64,000 nucleotides of DNA, taken from the NCBI RefSeq assembly GCF_900607225.1, contig NZ_LR027842.1, forward strand, positions 2,198,980-2,262,979. The letters run 5' to 3'. Numbering within the stretch: the stretch's first letter is position 1; each line of letters opens with the position of its first letter. A model generated the notes under the pieces. The model saw only the letters and a program-made list of their open reading frames with translations. It searched no databases and was not told the DNA's origin. Made by a program: the position numbers and the translations under genes. Origin of the DNA: [Pseudopropionibacterium] massiliense. GTDB taxonomy: Bacteria > Actinomycetota > Actinomycetes > Propionibacteriales > Propionibacteriaceae. Below are positions 18,242-27,253 of the stretch, one piece after another.

Positions 18242-19696
18242 TCAACTTACCCGGCAAACGGGTGTGTCAGCACTTGGCGTCGTGCCCGGTGACGGGTTGG
18301 TTCCGCTAGTCGTCCTGCTGTTGGTCCCCGATTCCCGGGAAGTGGTCCTCTCCGTGGGGGCCGGGGATGCGCCCGGGGGGGAAGGAACACTGCTGCCCGT
18401 GGGGGCAGCGGGTGTGTCGTTGGCCTCCGAGGCCGCGATGGTCTCGGTCACGGTCCTGCGGATCAGGGGGAAGTCCGGGGAGGACGTGCGGATCAGGGGC
18501 GGGGCGAAGTTGACGGATTCGATCGGCAGGGCCTTGCCCCTGATCGCCAGGTCCACCAGCTCCGGCAGTTGTCCGGCTCCAACATCGGTACGCACTGTGT
18601 CGCTGCCCGCATCGGCGAGGTCGACGAACCTGGCCGAGGCGGTACCGGGATCGAGTTGTTTGGCCATGGCAGCCATCACACACTTCTGCCGCGTCATGCG
18701 CTCGTAGTCGTCGGAATCGGCCCGGGAACGGGCGAACCACAGCGCGTGATAGCCGTCGAGGCGGATGTTCGCCCCCGGTTCGATCCAGCCGTAGATCTCA
18801 GACCCGACGCCTCCGATGGGCACTCGTTTCCCAATGTCGAGCGTGATTCCCCCCATGGCGTCGACGAGCTTCTGGAACCCGGCGAGATCAACCATGGCGT
18901 AATGGTTGAGTTCCAATCCGAGGGTCTCCGAGACCGCTTCCTTCATGGCGGCCAGGCCTGCATCCCTGCCCGGGTAGAGGTCGGCGTGCTCCTGCCCCAG
19001 GGTGTAGACGCCGTTCAGCATGCACTCCTCCCCGCAGCGGAACCCGTCGGGGTAGAGCTTCGCCAGCGGTGACGATGGCGGGAAGGGGACGCCGACGAGG
19101 TTCCGGGGCAGCCCGAACACGACCGTGCGTCCCGTCTCGGCGTCTATGGAGGCAACGTTGATCGAGTCGGGACGGATCCCCTCCCTGTCGGCGGCCGCAT
19201 CGACCCCGAGCAGCAGAATGTTGTAACGGCCCCGTTTGGCCTGGGTGTCCCCACCGCCGGCGAAGACATCGGAGACGTACCCGGCGGCGGTGAAGGCGCT
19301 GGCGAGCAGGCTGGCGCCCAGGCCGGCCGCCACGGCCAGGACGACGCAGGCCCCGGTCAGAAGCAGGCGGGCGCGGCGTTTCAGGTCCGGGGGCCGCGAC
19401 AGGCGCCAGGCGTCGAACAACAAGACCAGCCAACCCAGGAAAACCAACCACACCAGGATCCTCATGACCACGGTGACCGTTCCGTTGAGCAGGAACCCGA
19501 CGGTGGGCCCCCGCCAGAACGCCAACCCCAGTCCGACGAGCAGGGCACACGCGGCGAGCACTCCCCAGACCGACAGCGCCACCCGACCCACCCTGCGGTT
19601 TCCCGCCACGTACTGGGCGGCTCCGGGAAGGAGAACCGTCAGCAGGATGAGCCCGATTGCGCGTCTGTTCCGCACTGCGGCATCAGGAACGGTCAT
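18242..19696 (-). CDS. LytR-CpsA-Psr (LCP) family cell-wall glycopolymer ligase
   Basis: 484 residues. LCP enzymes move glycopolymers from undecaprenyl carriers to peptidoglycan on the outer face of the membrane. The N-terminal 150 residues hold four hydrophobic helices, more than the single anchor of most LCPs. The LCP domain follows with YNILLLGVDAAADREGIRPDS (near 180), FGLPRNLVG, the long Cys-containing loop GEECMLNGVYTLG, and YERMTRQKCVMAAMAKQL (near 370) with the catalytic Arg region. The C-terminal 60 residues are Ser/Thr/Pro-rich. ATG 19696 is chosen because GGAG lies six bases upstream; longer in-frame starts have none. Confidence 0.9.
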   Translation of the reverse strand: MTVPDAAVRNRRAIGLILLTVLLPGAAQYVAGNRRVGRVALSVWGVLAACALLVGLGLAFWRGPTVGFLLNGTVTVVMRILVWLVFLGWLVLLFDAWRLSRPPDLKRRARLLLTGACVVLAVAAGLGASLLASAFTAAGYVSDVFAGGGDTQAKRGRYNILLLGVDAAADREGIRPDSINVASIDAETGRTVVFGLPRNLVGVPFPPSSPLAKLYPDGFRCGEECMLNGVYTLGQEHADLYPGRDAGLAAMKEAVSETLGLELNHYAMVDLAGFQKLVDAMGGITLDIGKRVPIGGVGSEIYGWIEPGANIRLDGYHALWFARSRADSDDYERMTRQKCVMAAMAKQLDPGTASARFVDLADAGSDTVRTDVGAGQLPELVDLAIRGKALPIESVNFAPPLIRTSSPDFPLIRRTVTETIAASEANDTPAAPTGSSVPSPPGASPAPTERTTSRESGTNSRTTSGTNPSPGTTPSADTPVCRVS

Positions 19697-19969
19697 GGCG
19701 GCTCCACGGGCAGACGACGAGGATTTCCAGGGGCACCACGAACGAATGTGGCCGTTGCGGGAACGAACCGGCAGGGCGAACGACAAGGAACGCAGCCGGA
19801 TCACGCATCCGACGAGCGAGAATGACGCAACCGGTGTGCCCCGGACATTCGCACCGTGAGTGCCCCCCCGTCCGTGGGACCTTGTACAAGGGTGAACCGT
19901 TGGTGACCGTCTCGCGGGCAGGCACGCCGCCGAGCTGATAAATCCGCTCGAAGGGTAACCTTTCGTACC
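19697..19969. promoter_or_regulatory. Divergent promoter region of the two LCP genes with a dyad at 19949-19965
   Basis: This 273-base gap holds the promoters of two oppositely transcribed LCP genes. A 17-base dyad (CGAAGGGT-A-ACCTTTCG, arms differing at one position) at 19949-19965 ends four bases before ATG 19970 and contains TAACCT, a possible -10. A repressor bound there would cover the transcription start. Nothing else recognisable was seen. Confidence 0.4.
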
Positions 19970-21274
19970 ATGAGCGACCACAATCACGATTCCGATCTCG
20001 ACTGGTTGTACCGCCGCGACCAGGAGCCGGATCGAACCCGCGTGTACCCGTCGTCGCCCCGACCCGAACCATCGCCCTACCCGCAGCCCGAGCAGGAACC
20101 GTACCACCCTCCCTACCGGTCATCATCCCGGCAGGGGCAGGAGCCGCCGCCCTACCCTCCCCAGCAACCGCAACCCTGGCAGGAGCCGTCCTACTCACGC
20201 TCCGCAGCGACCCAGGGCCCCGGAAATCCAGTGCCTCCCGGGTATGCGGCACCGCAACCGTCGCCGGGGTTCGCCCAGTCCCCGCCGAACGCCCGCCCAC
20301 CCAAGGTACGTGGGCCGAGGCGCCGGCATCCGATCAGACGTCTGGTTCTGGTCCTGCTTCTCGCGTGGGTGGTTTTCATGATCGGAACCCCCATCTACGC
20401 CTGGACCATCGGCACCAAGATGGAGACCGCCCCCGGGGGCGACCGACCCGCCGAGCAGCCCGGCACCGCCGTGCTGCTGGTGGGCTCGGACGGACGCGAA
20501 AAACTGACGGAACAGCAGCGCCGCGAACTCGGCACCGGGGACACCGAAGGACAACGCACGGACAGCATGATGCTGCTGTACAAACCCCCCTCCGGGAAGT
20601 CGGCCATGATCTCGCTTCCCCGCGATTCCTGGGTCGATGTACCCGGGCAGGGCAAGGCGAAGCTGAACGCCGCTTATTCCTGGGGTGGCGCGCCTCTGCT
20701 GATCCGCACCATCGAATCCAACACCGGGATCCGGATCGACGGCTATCTCGAGGTTGGTTTCCTGGGTGTGGTCGAGGCCGTGGACGCGGTGGGTGGCATC
20801 GAGATCTGCCCGGAGAAGGCCATCAGTGACCGGGACGCCCATCTGGAGCTGCCGGCGGGCTGCCAGAACATCAACGGAAAAACCGCCCTCGGTTATGTCC
20901 GGATGCGCAAATCCGACCAGACCGGTGACATCGGCCGCATGATGCGCCAACGCGAGGTGATCGGGAAGGTCGCCAAGAAGGCCCTGAACCCGTTGACCCT
21001 GCTCAATCCCGTCTCCTACTGGAAACTGAACATGGCTGCGGCCCACACCCTGGGTAGAGGCTCCGAAACCGGTTTCGGTGAAGTGTTGGGCGGGGTTGGG
21101 GTGTTCCTCAGTTCCGCCACGGGTTCCGGGTACTCCCTCAGCGTTCCGGTCGCCGACGCGAACGCCAACCGCGGTGGTCAGAGCGTGATGCTCTGGGACA
21201 AGGAAGCCAGCCAGGAGGTTTTCGCCACCGTGATCGCGGGCAACACCGAGCCTCTGGCGAAGTACTCCCACTGA
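19970..21274 (+). CDS. LytR-CpsA-Psr (LCP) family protein with Pro-rich cytoplasmic tail
   Basis: 434 residues. A long Pro/Gln/Tyr-rich cytoplasmic N-terminus (residues 20-115) leads into one membrane anchor (RLVLVLLLAWVVFMIG, near 128) and a canonical LCP domain. The domain shows VLLVGSDGREKL (near 168), TDSMMLLYKPPSGKSAMISLPRDSWVDVPG (near 200) with the Asp-Arg phosphate-binding residues, LNAAYSWGG, and YVRMRKSDQTGDIGRMMRQREV (near 310) with the catalytic Arg cluster. It should ligate wall polymers to peptidoglycan like its divergent neighbour, so the pair may be partly redundant. No Shine-Dalgarno precedes ATG 19970; the dyad just upstream suggests regulated, near-leaderless expression. 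Confidence 0.92.
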   Translation: MSDHNHDSDLDWLYRRDQEPDRTRVYPSSPRPEPSPYPQPEQEPYHPPYRSSSRQGQEPPPYPPQQPQPWQEPSYSRSAATQGPGNPVPPGYAAPQPSPGFAQSPPNARPPKVRGPRRRHPIRRLVLVLLLAWVVFMIGTPIYAWTIGTKMETAPGGDRPAEQPGTAVLLVGSDGREKLTEQQRRELGTGDTEGQRTDSMMLLYKPPSGKSAMISLPRDSWVDVPGQGKAKLNAAYSWGGAPLLIRTIESNTGIRIDGYLEVGFLGVVEAVDAVGGIEICPEKAISDRDAHLELPAGCQNINGKTALGYVRMRKSDQTGDIGRMMRQREVIGKVAKKALNPLTLLNPVSYWKLNMAAAHTLGRGSETGFGEVLGGVGVFLSSATGSGYSLSVPVADANANRGGQSVMLWDKEASQEVFATVIAGNTEPLAKYSH

Positions 21275-21451
21275 GGGATCGCGTCAGTCAGCAGGATGTG
21301 ATCACCGCAGCCGTCCGGGCATGCAGGGGACCGACCCGGTATCCCGGGCGCGATGCCCCTCGCGCTGTCCCCCGCCATCACGACGTTCCTCATCACGCCC
21401 CACCTGACGAGCTCCTCGGTTTCCCGGGCCCGATCGTTCCTTCGCACCCAC

Positions 21452-21479
21452 CCGTGTTCCGGGTGGACCCGGAACACGG
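21452..21479. promoter_or_regulatory. 28-bp perfect palindrome upstream of the DUF3352 gene
   Basis: Two 13-base arms (CCGTGTTCCGGGT and its complement) flank a two-base centre. TACTCT (21481-21486), a good -10, begins two bases after it, so the palindrome fills the space where polymerase binds. This favours an operator over a terminator. No T-run follows. Confidence 0.55.
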
Positions 21480-21526
21480 TTACTCTGGTTGAAGAAATGA
21501 CATTCCCGACCCGGAGGAACAGAACA

Positions 21527-23077
21527 GTGAGCCAGAACCATCAGGGACCTCCCCAGCAAGGGAATTACCCGCTGGATCCTCGGCAGCAGGGTCCCCAACG
21601 ACAGGGACCGCCACCGCAGGGCTGGCAACAGGGAGCCCCTCCCCCAGGAGCTCCTCTTCCGCCTCAGGGCGGTGTTGTCGCTCCCACCACGCGACGGCCG
21701 AAGAGGACGATGGTCATCGCCAGCATCCTCGCTCTCACGCTGCTGGCCGGAGGGGGATTCCTCGCATGGTCGCTGCTGCGGGGAGCTGCGCCCGCCGCGG
21801 CCAAGGGCATCCCGTCCAACGCCCTGGCCGTGTTCGAGGTGAACCTGAACCCGTCCGCGGGTGACAAGTTGGCGGTCAAGGAACTCGCAGCGAAGTTCCC
21901 CTTCCTGAAGGATCAGGCCGATAACGCCGGGGATGACTACAAGAAGGCTGTCTGGTCGGTGGCGGCCAAGCTCGGCAAGGAGGCCCCCGACTACGATTCC
22001 GAGGTGAAACCATGGCTCGGTGACTCCGTCGCCATCGCGGCCCTGCCCAAGAAGGAAGCCAGAAGCGGTTTCAGATCCGTTCCCTATGTCCTTTCGGTCC
22101 AGGTCACCAACAAGGACTCCGCCAGGTCTTTTGCCGAGAAGCACTTCAAGGATCAGAAAATCGTCTTCGTCGACGACCTGATGGTGGTCACCAATGACGA
22201 GGAAGGCGACATCAGCGAGTCCTCCCTGAAGAACAACATCACCTCCGTCGAGTCCTACAAGGCGGACATGGGCAAGCTGGGGGACGGTTTCCTCGCCACT
22301 GCGTGGGTCTCCTCGGACTTCATCAAACAGGTCAGCCCCTCAGAAAGCAGCGCCGCCGCTATCCTCGAATCACGCTTCGCGGCAGGCCTCAAGGTACAGG
22401 ACGGAGCCATCGCCCTGCGCACCATCACCTGGCAGAAGGATGAGATCAAGGACCGCGGCGAGAATGTCAAGGACCTTGCCGGTAGCATGCCAGCCGACTG
22501 GCTCGGTTCGCTCACCTTCTCCCCACCATCGGAACTTGTGGACAAGGTCTGGGAGAATCTCGATTCCCTGCCGTCCTCGAGTCAACGTCAACTGAAGGAT
22601 TTCGGGATCTCCTCGGCGGATGATCTGCGTGCGCTCTTCGGCACGCAGTTCTCCTTCGCCGTCACGGGCGATTCGCAACAGCTTCAGGTTGGCATCAAGG
22701 TGCGCACGAAGGACCCGGAAAAGCACAAGAGCATCATGGAGAAGATCACCAGGAACGGAACCCTGCCGGATGCCAGGACCACTGTTGACGGCGACACCGT
22801 CGTCACCACTTTCGGCGCCAGCAGCGATTCGTTCTCGAACCCCGGTGACAGGCTCAGCGGAAACAGCGAGCATGAGAAACTGACCAAAGGAATCGACAAT
22901 CCGCAGTCCTCGGCATGGGTGAACATCCCGCAGGTCGTCAAATTCATGGACGCCAGGGGCAGTGGCCTGCCAACGTCGGTGAAGGAGAACCTCGAGCCGA
23001 TCAGCGGCATCGGCATGGTCTCCGGCCAGGTCGATGACCACTACTTCGACTCATGGGTTCGGGTCGGCACCAAGTAG
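21527..23077 (+). CDS. DUF3352 domain-containing membrane-anchored protein
   Basis: 516 residues. A Gln/Pro-rich cytoplasmic head (residues 1-55) precedes a single membrane helix (TMVIASILALTLLAGGGFLAW, near 66) and a long extracellular DUF3352 region. The latter shows IPSNALAVFEVNLNPSAGDKLAVKEL (near 95, quoted in part as LAVFEVNLNPSAGDK), KPWLGDSVAIAALP and a repeat of the same fold later. The family is common in actinobacteria and its function is unknown. GTG 21527 is chosen because GGAGG lies nine bases before it; ATG 21497 is possible but lacks a ribosome site. It is monocistronic, bounded by a palindrome upstream and a strong terminator. Confidence 0.82.
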   Translation: MSQNHQGPPQQGNYPLDPRQQGPQRQGPPPQGWQQGAPPPGAPLPPQGGVVAPTTRRPKRTMVIASILALTLLAGGGFLAWSLLRGAAPAAAKGIPSNALAVFEVNLNPSAGDKLAVKELAAKFPFLKDQADNAGDDYKKAVWSVAAKLGKEAPDYDSEVKPWLGDSVAIAALPKKEARSGFRSVPYVLSVQVTNKDSARSFAEKHFKDQKIVFVDDLMVVTNDEEGDISESSLKNNITSVESYKADMGKLGDGFLATAWVSSDFIKQVSPSESSAAAILESRFAAGLKVQDGAIALRTITWQKDEIKDRGENVKDLAGSMPADWLGSLTFSPPSELVDKVWENLDSLPSSSQRQLKDFGISSADDLRALFGTQFSFAVTGDSQQLQVGIKVRTKDPEKHKSIMEKITRNGTLPDARTTVDGDTVVTTFGASSDSFSNPGDRLSGNSEHEKLTKGIDNPQSSAWVNIPQVVKFMDARGSGLPTSVKENLEPISGIGMVSGQVDDHYFDSWVRVGTK

Positions 23078-23089
23078 CCCGAACCTGGG

Positions 23090-23130
23090 ATGAGGGTGTC
23101 CCGGTGGACTTCCCACCGGGACACCCTCAT
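23090..23130. terminator. Bidirectional terminator between DUF3352 gene and purE
   Basis: A perfect 18-bp stem (23090-23107 with 23113-23130) with a five-base loop lies between convergent genes and overlaps the purE stop codon. TTT follows on the plus strand. Confidence 0.85.
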
Positions 23131-23636
23131 TTCTCGTCCTGGTCACCCGAGTCTCCTCTGCGCACCACCTCGCCCTTGGCACGGGCGGTGTCGCGCAGGC
23201 TCGTCTGGAATTGCACCAGCTGTGCCCGAAGTTTCTCGTCGCTGGCCGCGAGAATACGGACAGCCAGCAAACCAGCGTTGCGGGCGTTGCCGACGGCGAC
23301 CGTGGCCACGGGAACGCCGGTGGGCATCTGAACGATCGACAGCAGCGAATCCATACCGTCGAGGTACTTGAGCGGCACGGGCACCCCGATCACCGGAAGC
23401 GGTGTCAGTGCCGCCAACATCCCGGGCAGGTGTGCCGCTCCCCCGGCCCCGGCAATGATCACCTTGAAGCCCTGCTCGTGGGCGGAACGCCCGAAGGCCA
23501 CCATCTCCTCCGGCATCCGGTGGGCGCTCACCACGTCGGCCCGGTGGCTGACCCCGAACTCCTCGAGGGCCTCGGCGGCGGCCCGCATCGTCGGCCAGTC
23601 CGAGTCTGAACCCATCAGGATCGCGACATCACTCAT
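23127..23636 (-). CDS. purE: N5-carboxyaminoimidazole ribonucleotide mutase
   Basis: The 169-residue class I PurE converts N5-CAIR to CAIR in purine synthesis. Motifs are [14 protein letters not shown] (residues 4-17), [11 protein letters not shown] (near 36, with the catalytic His), [27 protein letters not shown] (in pieces: [12 protein letters not shown] near 62) and [17 protein letters not shown] (near 100). The last 20 residues are a charged tail of low conservation. It overlaps purK by eight bases, so the two steps are translated together. Mycobacteria have the same purK-purE pair near birA. Confidence 0.96.
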   Translation of the reverse strand: MSDVAILMGSDSDWPTMRAAAEALEEFGVSHRADVVSAHRMPEEMVAFGRSAHEQGFKVIIAGAGGAAHLPGMLAALTPLPVIGVPVPLKYLDGMDSLLSIVQMPTGVPVATVAVGNARNAGLLAVRILAASDEKLRAQLVQFQTSLRDTARAKGEVVRRGDSGDQDEK

Positions 23637-24786
23637 CGGTTTCTCCCATCAGGTAGCGGGCGGCATGCCGGGCACGTCGGAGTGCCGCCTGGAGGTCGGT
23701 GTCGCAGGCGGTGACATGGCCCACCTTGCGTCCGGGACGCACCTGCTTCCCGTACAGGTGAACGGCCAATTCCCGGTCTCTTGCGAACACGTGCCTGAGA
23801 GCCTCGGTGAGGTCCTCCTCTTCTCCTCCCAGCACGTTCCGCATCACGACAACTGGGCTGGTCATCCGTGGACTGCCGAGCGGAAGATCCAGGACCGCGC
23901 GGATGTGGTTGGCGAACTGGCTGGTCCGGGCCCCGTCGATGCTCCAGTGACCGGTGTTGTGGGGCCGCATGGCCAGTTCGTTGACGACTGTGCGGCCATC
24001 GCGGGCCTGCATGAGCTCAACGGCGAGCACACCGATGACCCCCAGCTCGCCCGCGATGTGCAACGCCAGTTCCTGCAGCGCCGTCGCCACGGGTTCTGGA
24101 AGCGTCGGAGCCGGGGTGATCGTCTCCACGCAGATCCCGTCGCACTGGGTGGTCTCGGAGACGGGGTAGACCACGGCCTGGCAGCTCGAGCGAACAGCGA
24201 TCACGGAGAGTTCGCGTTCGAAGTCGATGAACTCCTCGGCGACGATCACAACCTCCTCGCCAGCGGAGACGTCGGCCTTTTCCTCGAAGGGCCCCATGGC
24301 CTCCGACGGCCCGTGAAGTTTCCACACGCCCTTCCCGTCATAACCTCCACGGGAGGTCTTGGCGATGATGGGCCATCCCTGTTCCTGCCCGAAGCCAACG
24401 AGTTCCTGGACCGTCCGGCAGATCGCGAAACGCGGGCACGACACACCCAGATCCGACAGCCGTTCCCGCATCCGGGCCTTGTCCTGGGCGTATTCGAGGG
24501 CATCCGGCCCGGGTTTCACGGCGACCCGGTTCTCGAGAGCACGCAGGTGTCCGGTGGGGACGTGTTCGTGGTCGAAGGTGATGACGTCACATTCCCGCGC
24601 GAAAGCGGCGAGTGTCCCAAGATCCGTGTAGTCTCCGACGGTGGTCAGCGGAATCACCTGAGCGGCAGATGTATCGGCCCCCTCGGCCAAGAGGTGGGTC
24701 TCGATACCCAGCCCGATGGATGCCTGCTGCATCATCCGGGCCAGCTGCCCACCCCCGACGATTCCGACCCGATAACGACGATCCAC
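23629..24786 (-). CDS. purK: N5-carboxyaminoimidazole ribonucleotide synthetase
   Basis: A 385-residue ATP-grasp enzyme that carboxylates AIR with bicarbonate and ATP, directly before the PurE step. The N-terminal fold opens with [28 protein letters not shown] (near 75), [14 protein letters not shown] (near 150, ATP-grasp loop), [14 protein letters not shown] (near 185) and [14 protein letters not shown] (near 270, metal and substrate site) are all present. The likely start is GTG 24786, 14 bases after the stop of the PH-domain gene. There is no strong ribosome site, so translation probably depends on the upstream gene. Confidence 0.95.
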   Translation of the reverse strand: MDRRYRVGIVGGGQLARMMQQASIGLGIETHLLAEGADTSAAQVIPLTTVGDYTDLGTLAAFARECDVITFDHEHVPTGHLRALENRVAVKPGPDALEYAQDKARMRERLSDLGVSCPRFAICRTVQELVGFGQEQGWPIIAKTSRGGYDGKGVWKLHGPSEAMGPFEEKADVSAGEEVVIVAEEFIDFERELSVIAVRSSCQAVVYPVSETTQCDGICVETITPAPTLPEPVATALQELALHIAGELGVIGVLAVELMQARDGRTVVNELAMRPHNTGHWSIDGARTSQFANHIRAVLDLPLGSPRMTSPVVVMRNVLGGEEEDLTEALRHVFARDRELAVHLYGKQVRPGRKVGHVTACDTDLQAALRRARHAARYLMGETDE

Positions 24787-24800
24787 GGGGCAGCAGCCTA

Positions 24801-25295
24801 CTATTCGACCTCGGGTTCCCCGTCGAAGATCAGATCGGCGATCACAACGTGAACCTTTTCCACGTTCGGGACGTCCGGCAGGGTGAGCGGCTTCTCCGCG
24901 GCCGTTTCCAGGATCAAGGTGCCGCAACCGAACATCCGGTCCAGCAACGAGCTCTCGGTGTTGACGTTGTTGATGCTGCGCAGCGGGAAGTCGTGGCCCG
25001 TCTTGTTGAGGATTCCCTTGCGGGTGATGATCCTGCGGTTCGTGACGGTGTAGGTGGAGGTCAGCCACAGCAGCCAGGGCCTGATGACCAGCCACACGAT
25101 CACGACCACGAAGATGACTACCAGAACCCAGCTGCCCCACGGTTTGACCTGTTCGGGAAGCCACACCAGGGAGATGGTCAGCAACGCGCTGGCCAGGAAC
25201 AGAACCAGGATCGCCCCCATGAACGATTTGAGGTGGGTACGCAGGTGCAAAACCACCTGCTCGTCGCGGGCCAGCATGTCCTTCCTAAGCGCCAT
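24801..25295 (-). CDS. PH-domain (bPH2/DUF304) membrane protein
   Basis: 164 residues with two membrane helices near 25-45 and 55-77, then a bacterial PH-like domain: STYTVTNRRIITRKGILNKTGHDFPLRSINNVNTESSLLDR (in pieces: YTVTNRRIITRKGIL near 81, INNVNTESSLLDRMFG near 106). The fold is typical of DUF304/bPH2 proteins, whose role in membranes is poorly known. A homologue lies between purK and birA in mycobacteria as well. It is 18 bases downstream of birA and 14 upstream of purK, so the four genes birA-PH-purK-purE form one operon. Confidence 0.86.
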   Translation of the reverse strand: MALRKDMLARDEQVVLHLRTHLKSFMGAILVLFLASALLTISLVWLPEQVKPWGSWVLVVIFVVVIVWLVIRPWLLWLTSTYTVTNRRIITRKGILNKTGHDFPLRSINNVNTESSLLDRMFGCGTLILETAAEKPLTLPDVPNVEKVHVVIADLIFDGEPEVE

Positions 25296-25313
25296 GACAC
25301 AAGTCTCTCACGT

Positions 25314-26069
25314 TCACCGGGCAAGCCGGGCGTGGATGACGTCGCCGACCGCGAAGGTTTCGGTCCCGGATGCGGTCGCCACCCGGAGCCGCCCGTGCTC
25401 GTCCACCCCGCACCCGATTCCCTCGATGGTTCGTCGCTCATCGACGACGATCCGCAACGAGGTCCCGACGGATGCGCAGCGCCGTTGGTACTCGTCCCGA
25501 ATCTCTCCCGTCTCTCCTGCGCCCTGCCAATGCTCGTAGAACGGTTGAAAGTGACCCAGGATCGATGTCAGGAGTTCTCTCGGGTCCTCGCGCAGCCCCG
25601 CGATCCTGAGGGAGGTCGCGGTGGGCACCGGGAGCTGATCCTCACCGATCGAAAGGTTGACACCGATCCCGATCACGGCGCGGGCCCCCGTCGGGTGCTC
25701 GACGCGTTGGTTGAGGATCCCGCACACCTTGCGTCCGTCGATGAGTACGTCGTTGGGCCACTTGAGCTGAACCCGTTCCGGTTCGGCGGCCAGGTCCTCG
25801 ACGGCCGCATGCACGGCCATGCCCGCCAGCAGCGACAGCCACCCCCACTGAGGCAGTTCCGCTCTCGGTTCCAGCAGCATGGAGAAGGCGAGCGAGGTGC
25901 CCGGGGGAGCCACCCAGGTGCGATCCATGCGCCCACGACCGGCCCGCTGTTCCAGGGTCGCCACCACGAGTCCCTCCGCCCCACCCCGCCGGGCTTCCTC
26001 CGCCACATCTGAATTGGTGGAACCGGTGTGATCCAGCCAACGCACCTCACGCCACATGTTCACGGACAT
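25314..26069 (-). CDS. birA: Biotin--[acetyl-CoA carboxylase] ligase
   Basis: 251 residues, the mono-functional form without the DNA-binding domain of E. coli BirA. It attaches biotin to carrier proteins, here most plausibly AccA3 at 35-36.9 kb. Visible motifs are HTGSTNSDVAEEARRG (residues 14-29), EQRAGRGRMDRTWVAPPGTSL (near 40, the biotinyl-AMP loop GRGRxxRxW), LKWPNDVLIDGRKVCGIL (near 102) and VIGIGVNLS (near 130). TAAGGT (26082-26077) lies seven bases before ATG 26069, so the message may be leaderless. Longer in-frame starts are possible but have no support. Confidence 0.94.
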   Translation of the reverse strand: MSVNMWREVRWLDHTGSTNSDVAEEARRGGAEGLVVATLEQRAGRGRMDRTWVAPPGTSLAFSMLLEPRAELPQWGWLSLLAGMAVHAAVEDLAAEPERVQLKWPNDVLIDGRKVCGILNQRVEHPTGARAVIGIGVNLSIGEDQLPVPTATSLRIAGLREDPRELLTSILGHFQPFYEHWQGAGETGEIRDEYQRRCASVGTSLRIVVDERRTIEGIGCGVDEHGRLRVATASGTETFAVGDVIHARLAR

Positions 26070-26230
26070 GACCGCCACCTTAGAGCCTTCCCGGCCGGGG
26101 TGTAAGCGGCGCTCCACCGGAGACAACGACGCCGTTCAGCGTGCCGCCACAACCGCTGAAGTGGACAGCTTCCAACTTGCCAACCCCAGGCCGGGGAAGC
26201 GATGGCAGGGCGTCACCGGATGCGAGTCGT

Positions 26231-27253
26231 TCAGCGTTCTTCCGGGTCGCTGACGCCATCGGTCAAAGCCCGCCGGAACACCCGCTCGGGCAGATAATAG
26301 AGAGCCAACGAATCCAAAATCCTCTGCACCTGACCGAGAGCCGCATCACGCTCCCCCACCGTCCCCGCACCAACGGCAAGCCTCGCAGCCTTGGCAGCAC
26401 GACGCAAACCATCCCGGAACTCAGGCGCAGCATGACGAATCCCCACCCGTTCCGCATGCTGCCTCGCAAGAGCAAAAGCAAGTTCAACCCGATCCGCCCG
26501 CTCCGGCGAAGGATCATCGTCAAACTCAACCAACGCCCTCTCGAACGCCGCCGTCCTCGGCACCACCGGATCAAAAAGAGCAGGACATTCAACCCTATAC
26601 ACCACATCACCACGAAGCCCACCGTACTCACTCCGAATCCGTTCCACCTGAAGCCGCGGAGGAACAGCAGCGCCCGCAGGCAGGGCACCCCGCCACAACT
26701 CTCCACGCTCAACAGCCAACGCATACTCATGAACATTCCCGGGAGTAACACCAAGCCTCTCCTGACCAAGAATGCGGTATCTTTTGATGAAAGAATCCAC
26801 AACGACAGGAACGACCACATAAATTTCGAGCAGCGTAGTCAGGGGAAGGAGCAACACGCCCATTCCGCCGACCCCTAGGATTCTCCCGCTGTTCAGAAGA
26901 AAGACGGTCACCAGGACGAGCAGGACCCCCAGGCAGACACCCACAACGAAGTTGAGTGATCCACATCGCAGCAGAGGAGGCAGGAACATGACTCGGGCCC
27001 TCGGACCAAGAGCTCTCCTCGCCAGCTCTCCCATCGTCGCGGAATAAGAAAGTCGAAAATCATTCTCAGCGAATTCTGTTTCGGCAAGAGGTAGTCGGGC
27101 CATGGGGGAGGTTACACGCAACTGCCGGTCGCCCACGTTTCCGGCGATTTTCAGAATCCGGCTTCGGGTGTCGTCGAAAACCAGCAGCACGCAGGGCTCA
27201 TGGTCCGCCAGCCGAACATCCGCCCCGGCAAGCTGCCAGTGGACCCCACTCAC
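26231..27253 (-). CDS. Unrecognised two-helix membrane protein, paralogue of the next gene
   Basis: I do not recognise this 340-residue protein. Residues 1-90 look like a beta-rich soluble part (HEPCVLLVFDDTRSRILKI near 18). Two membrane helices lie near 97-120 and 124-152, and the remaining 190 residues are charged and alpha-helical. The C-terminal domain (EYGGLRGDVVYRVECPALFD near 210, ARQHAERVGIRH near 272, DSLALYYLPE near 318) matches the downstream-start paralogue at 27250-28284. Composition appears less GC-rich than neighbours, with many AT-ending codons in the complement. It overlaps the paralogue by four bases (ATGA). A weak hairpin (26184-26196) follows the stop codon. Confidence 0.72.
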   Translation of the reverse strand: MSGVHWQLAGADVRLADHEPCVLLVFDDTRSRILKIAGNVGDRQLRVTSPMARLPLAETEFAENDFRLSYSATMGELARRALGPRARVMFLPPLLRCGSLNFVVGVCLGVLLVLVTVFLLNSGRILGVGGMGVLLLPLTTLLEIYVVVPVVVDSFIKRYRILGQERLGVTPGNVHEYALAVERGELWRGALPAGAAVPPRLQVERIRSEYGGLRGDVVYRVECPALFDPVVPRTAAFERALVEFDDDPSPERADRVELAFALARQHAERVGIRHAAPEFRDGLRRAAKAARLAVGAGTVGERDAALGQVQRILDSLALYYLPERVFRRALTDGVSDPEER

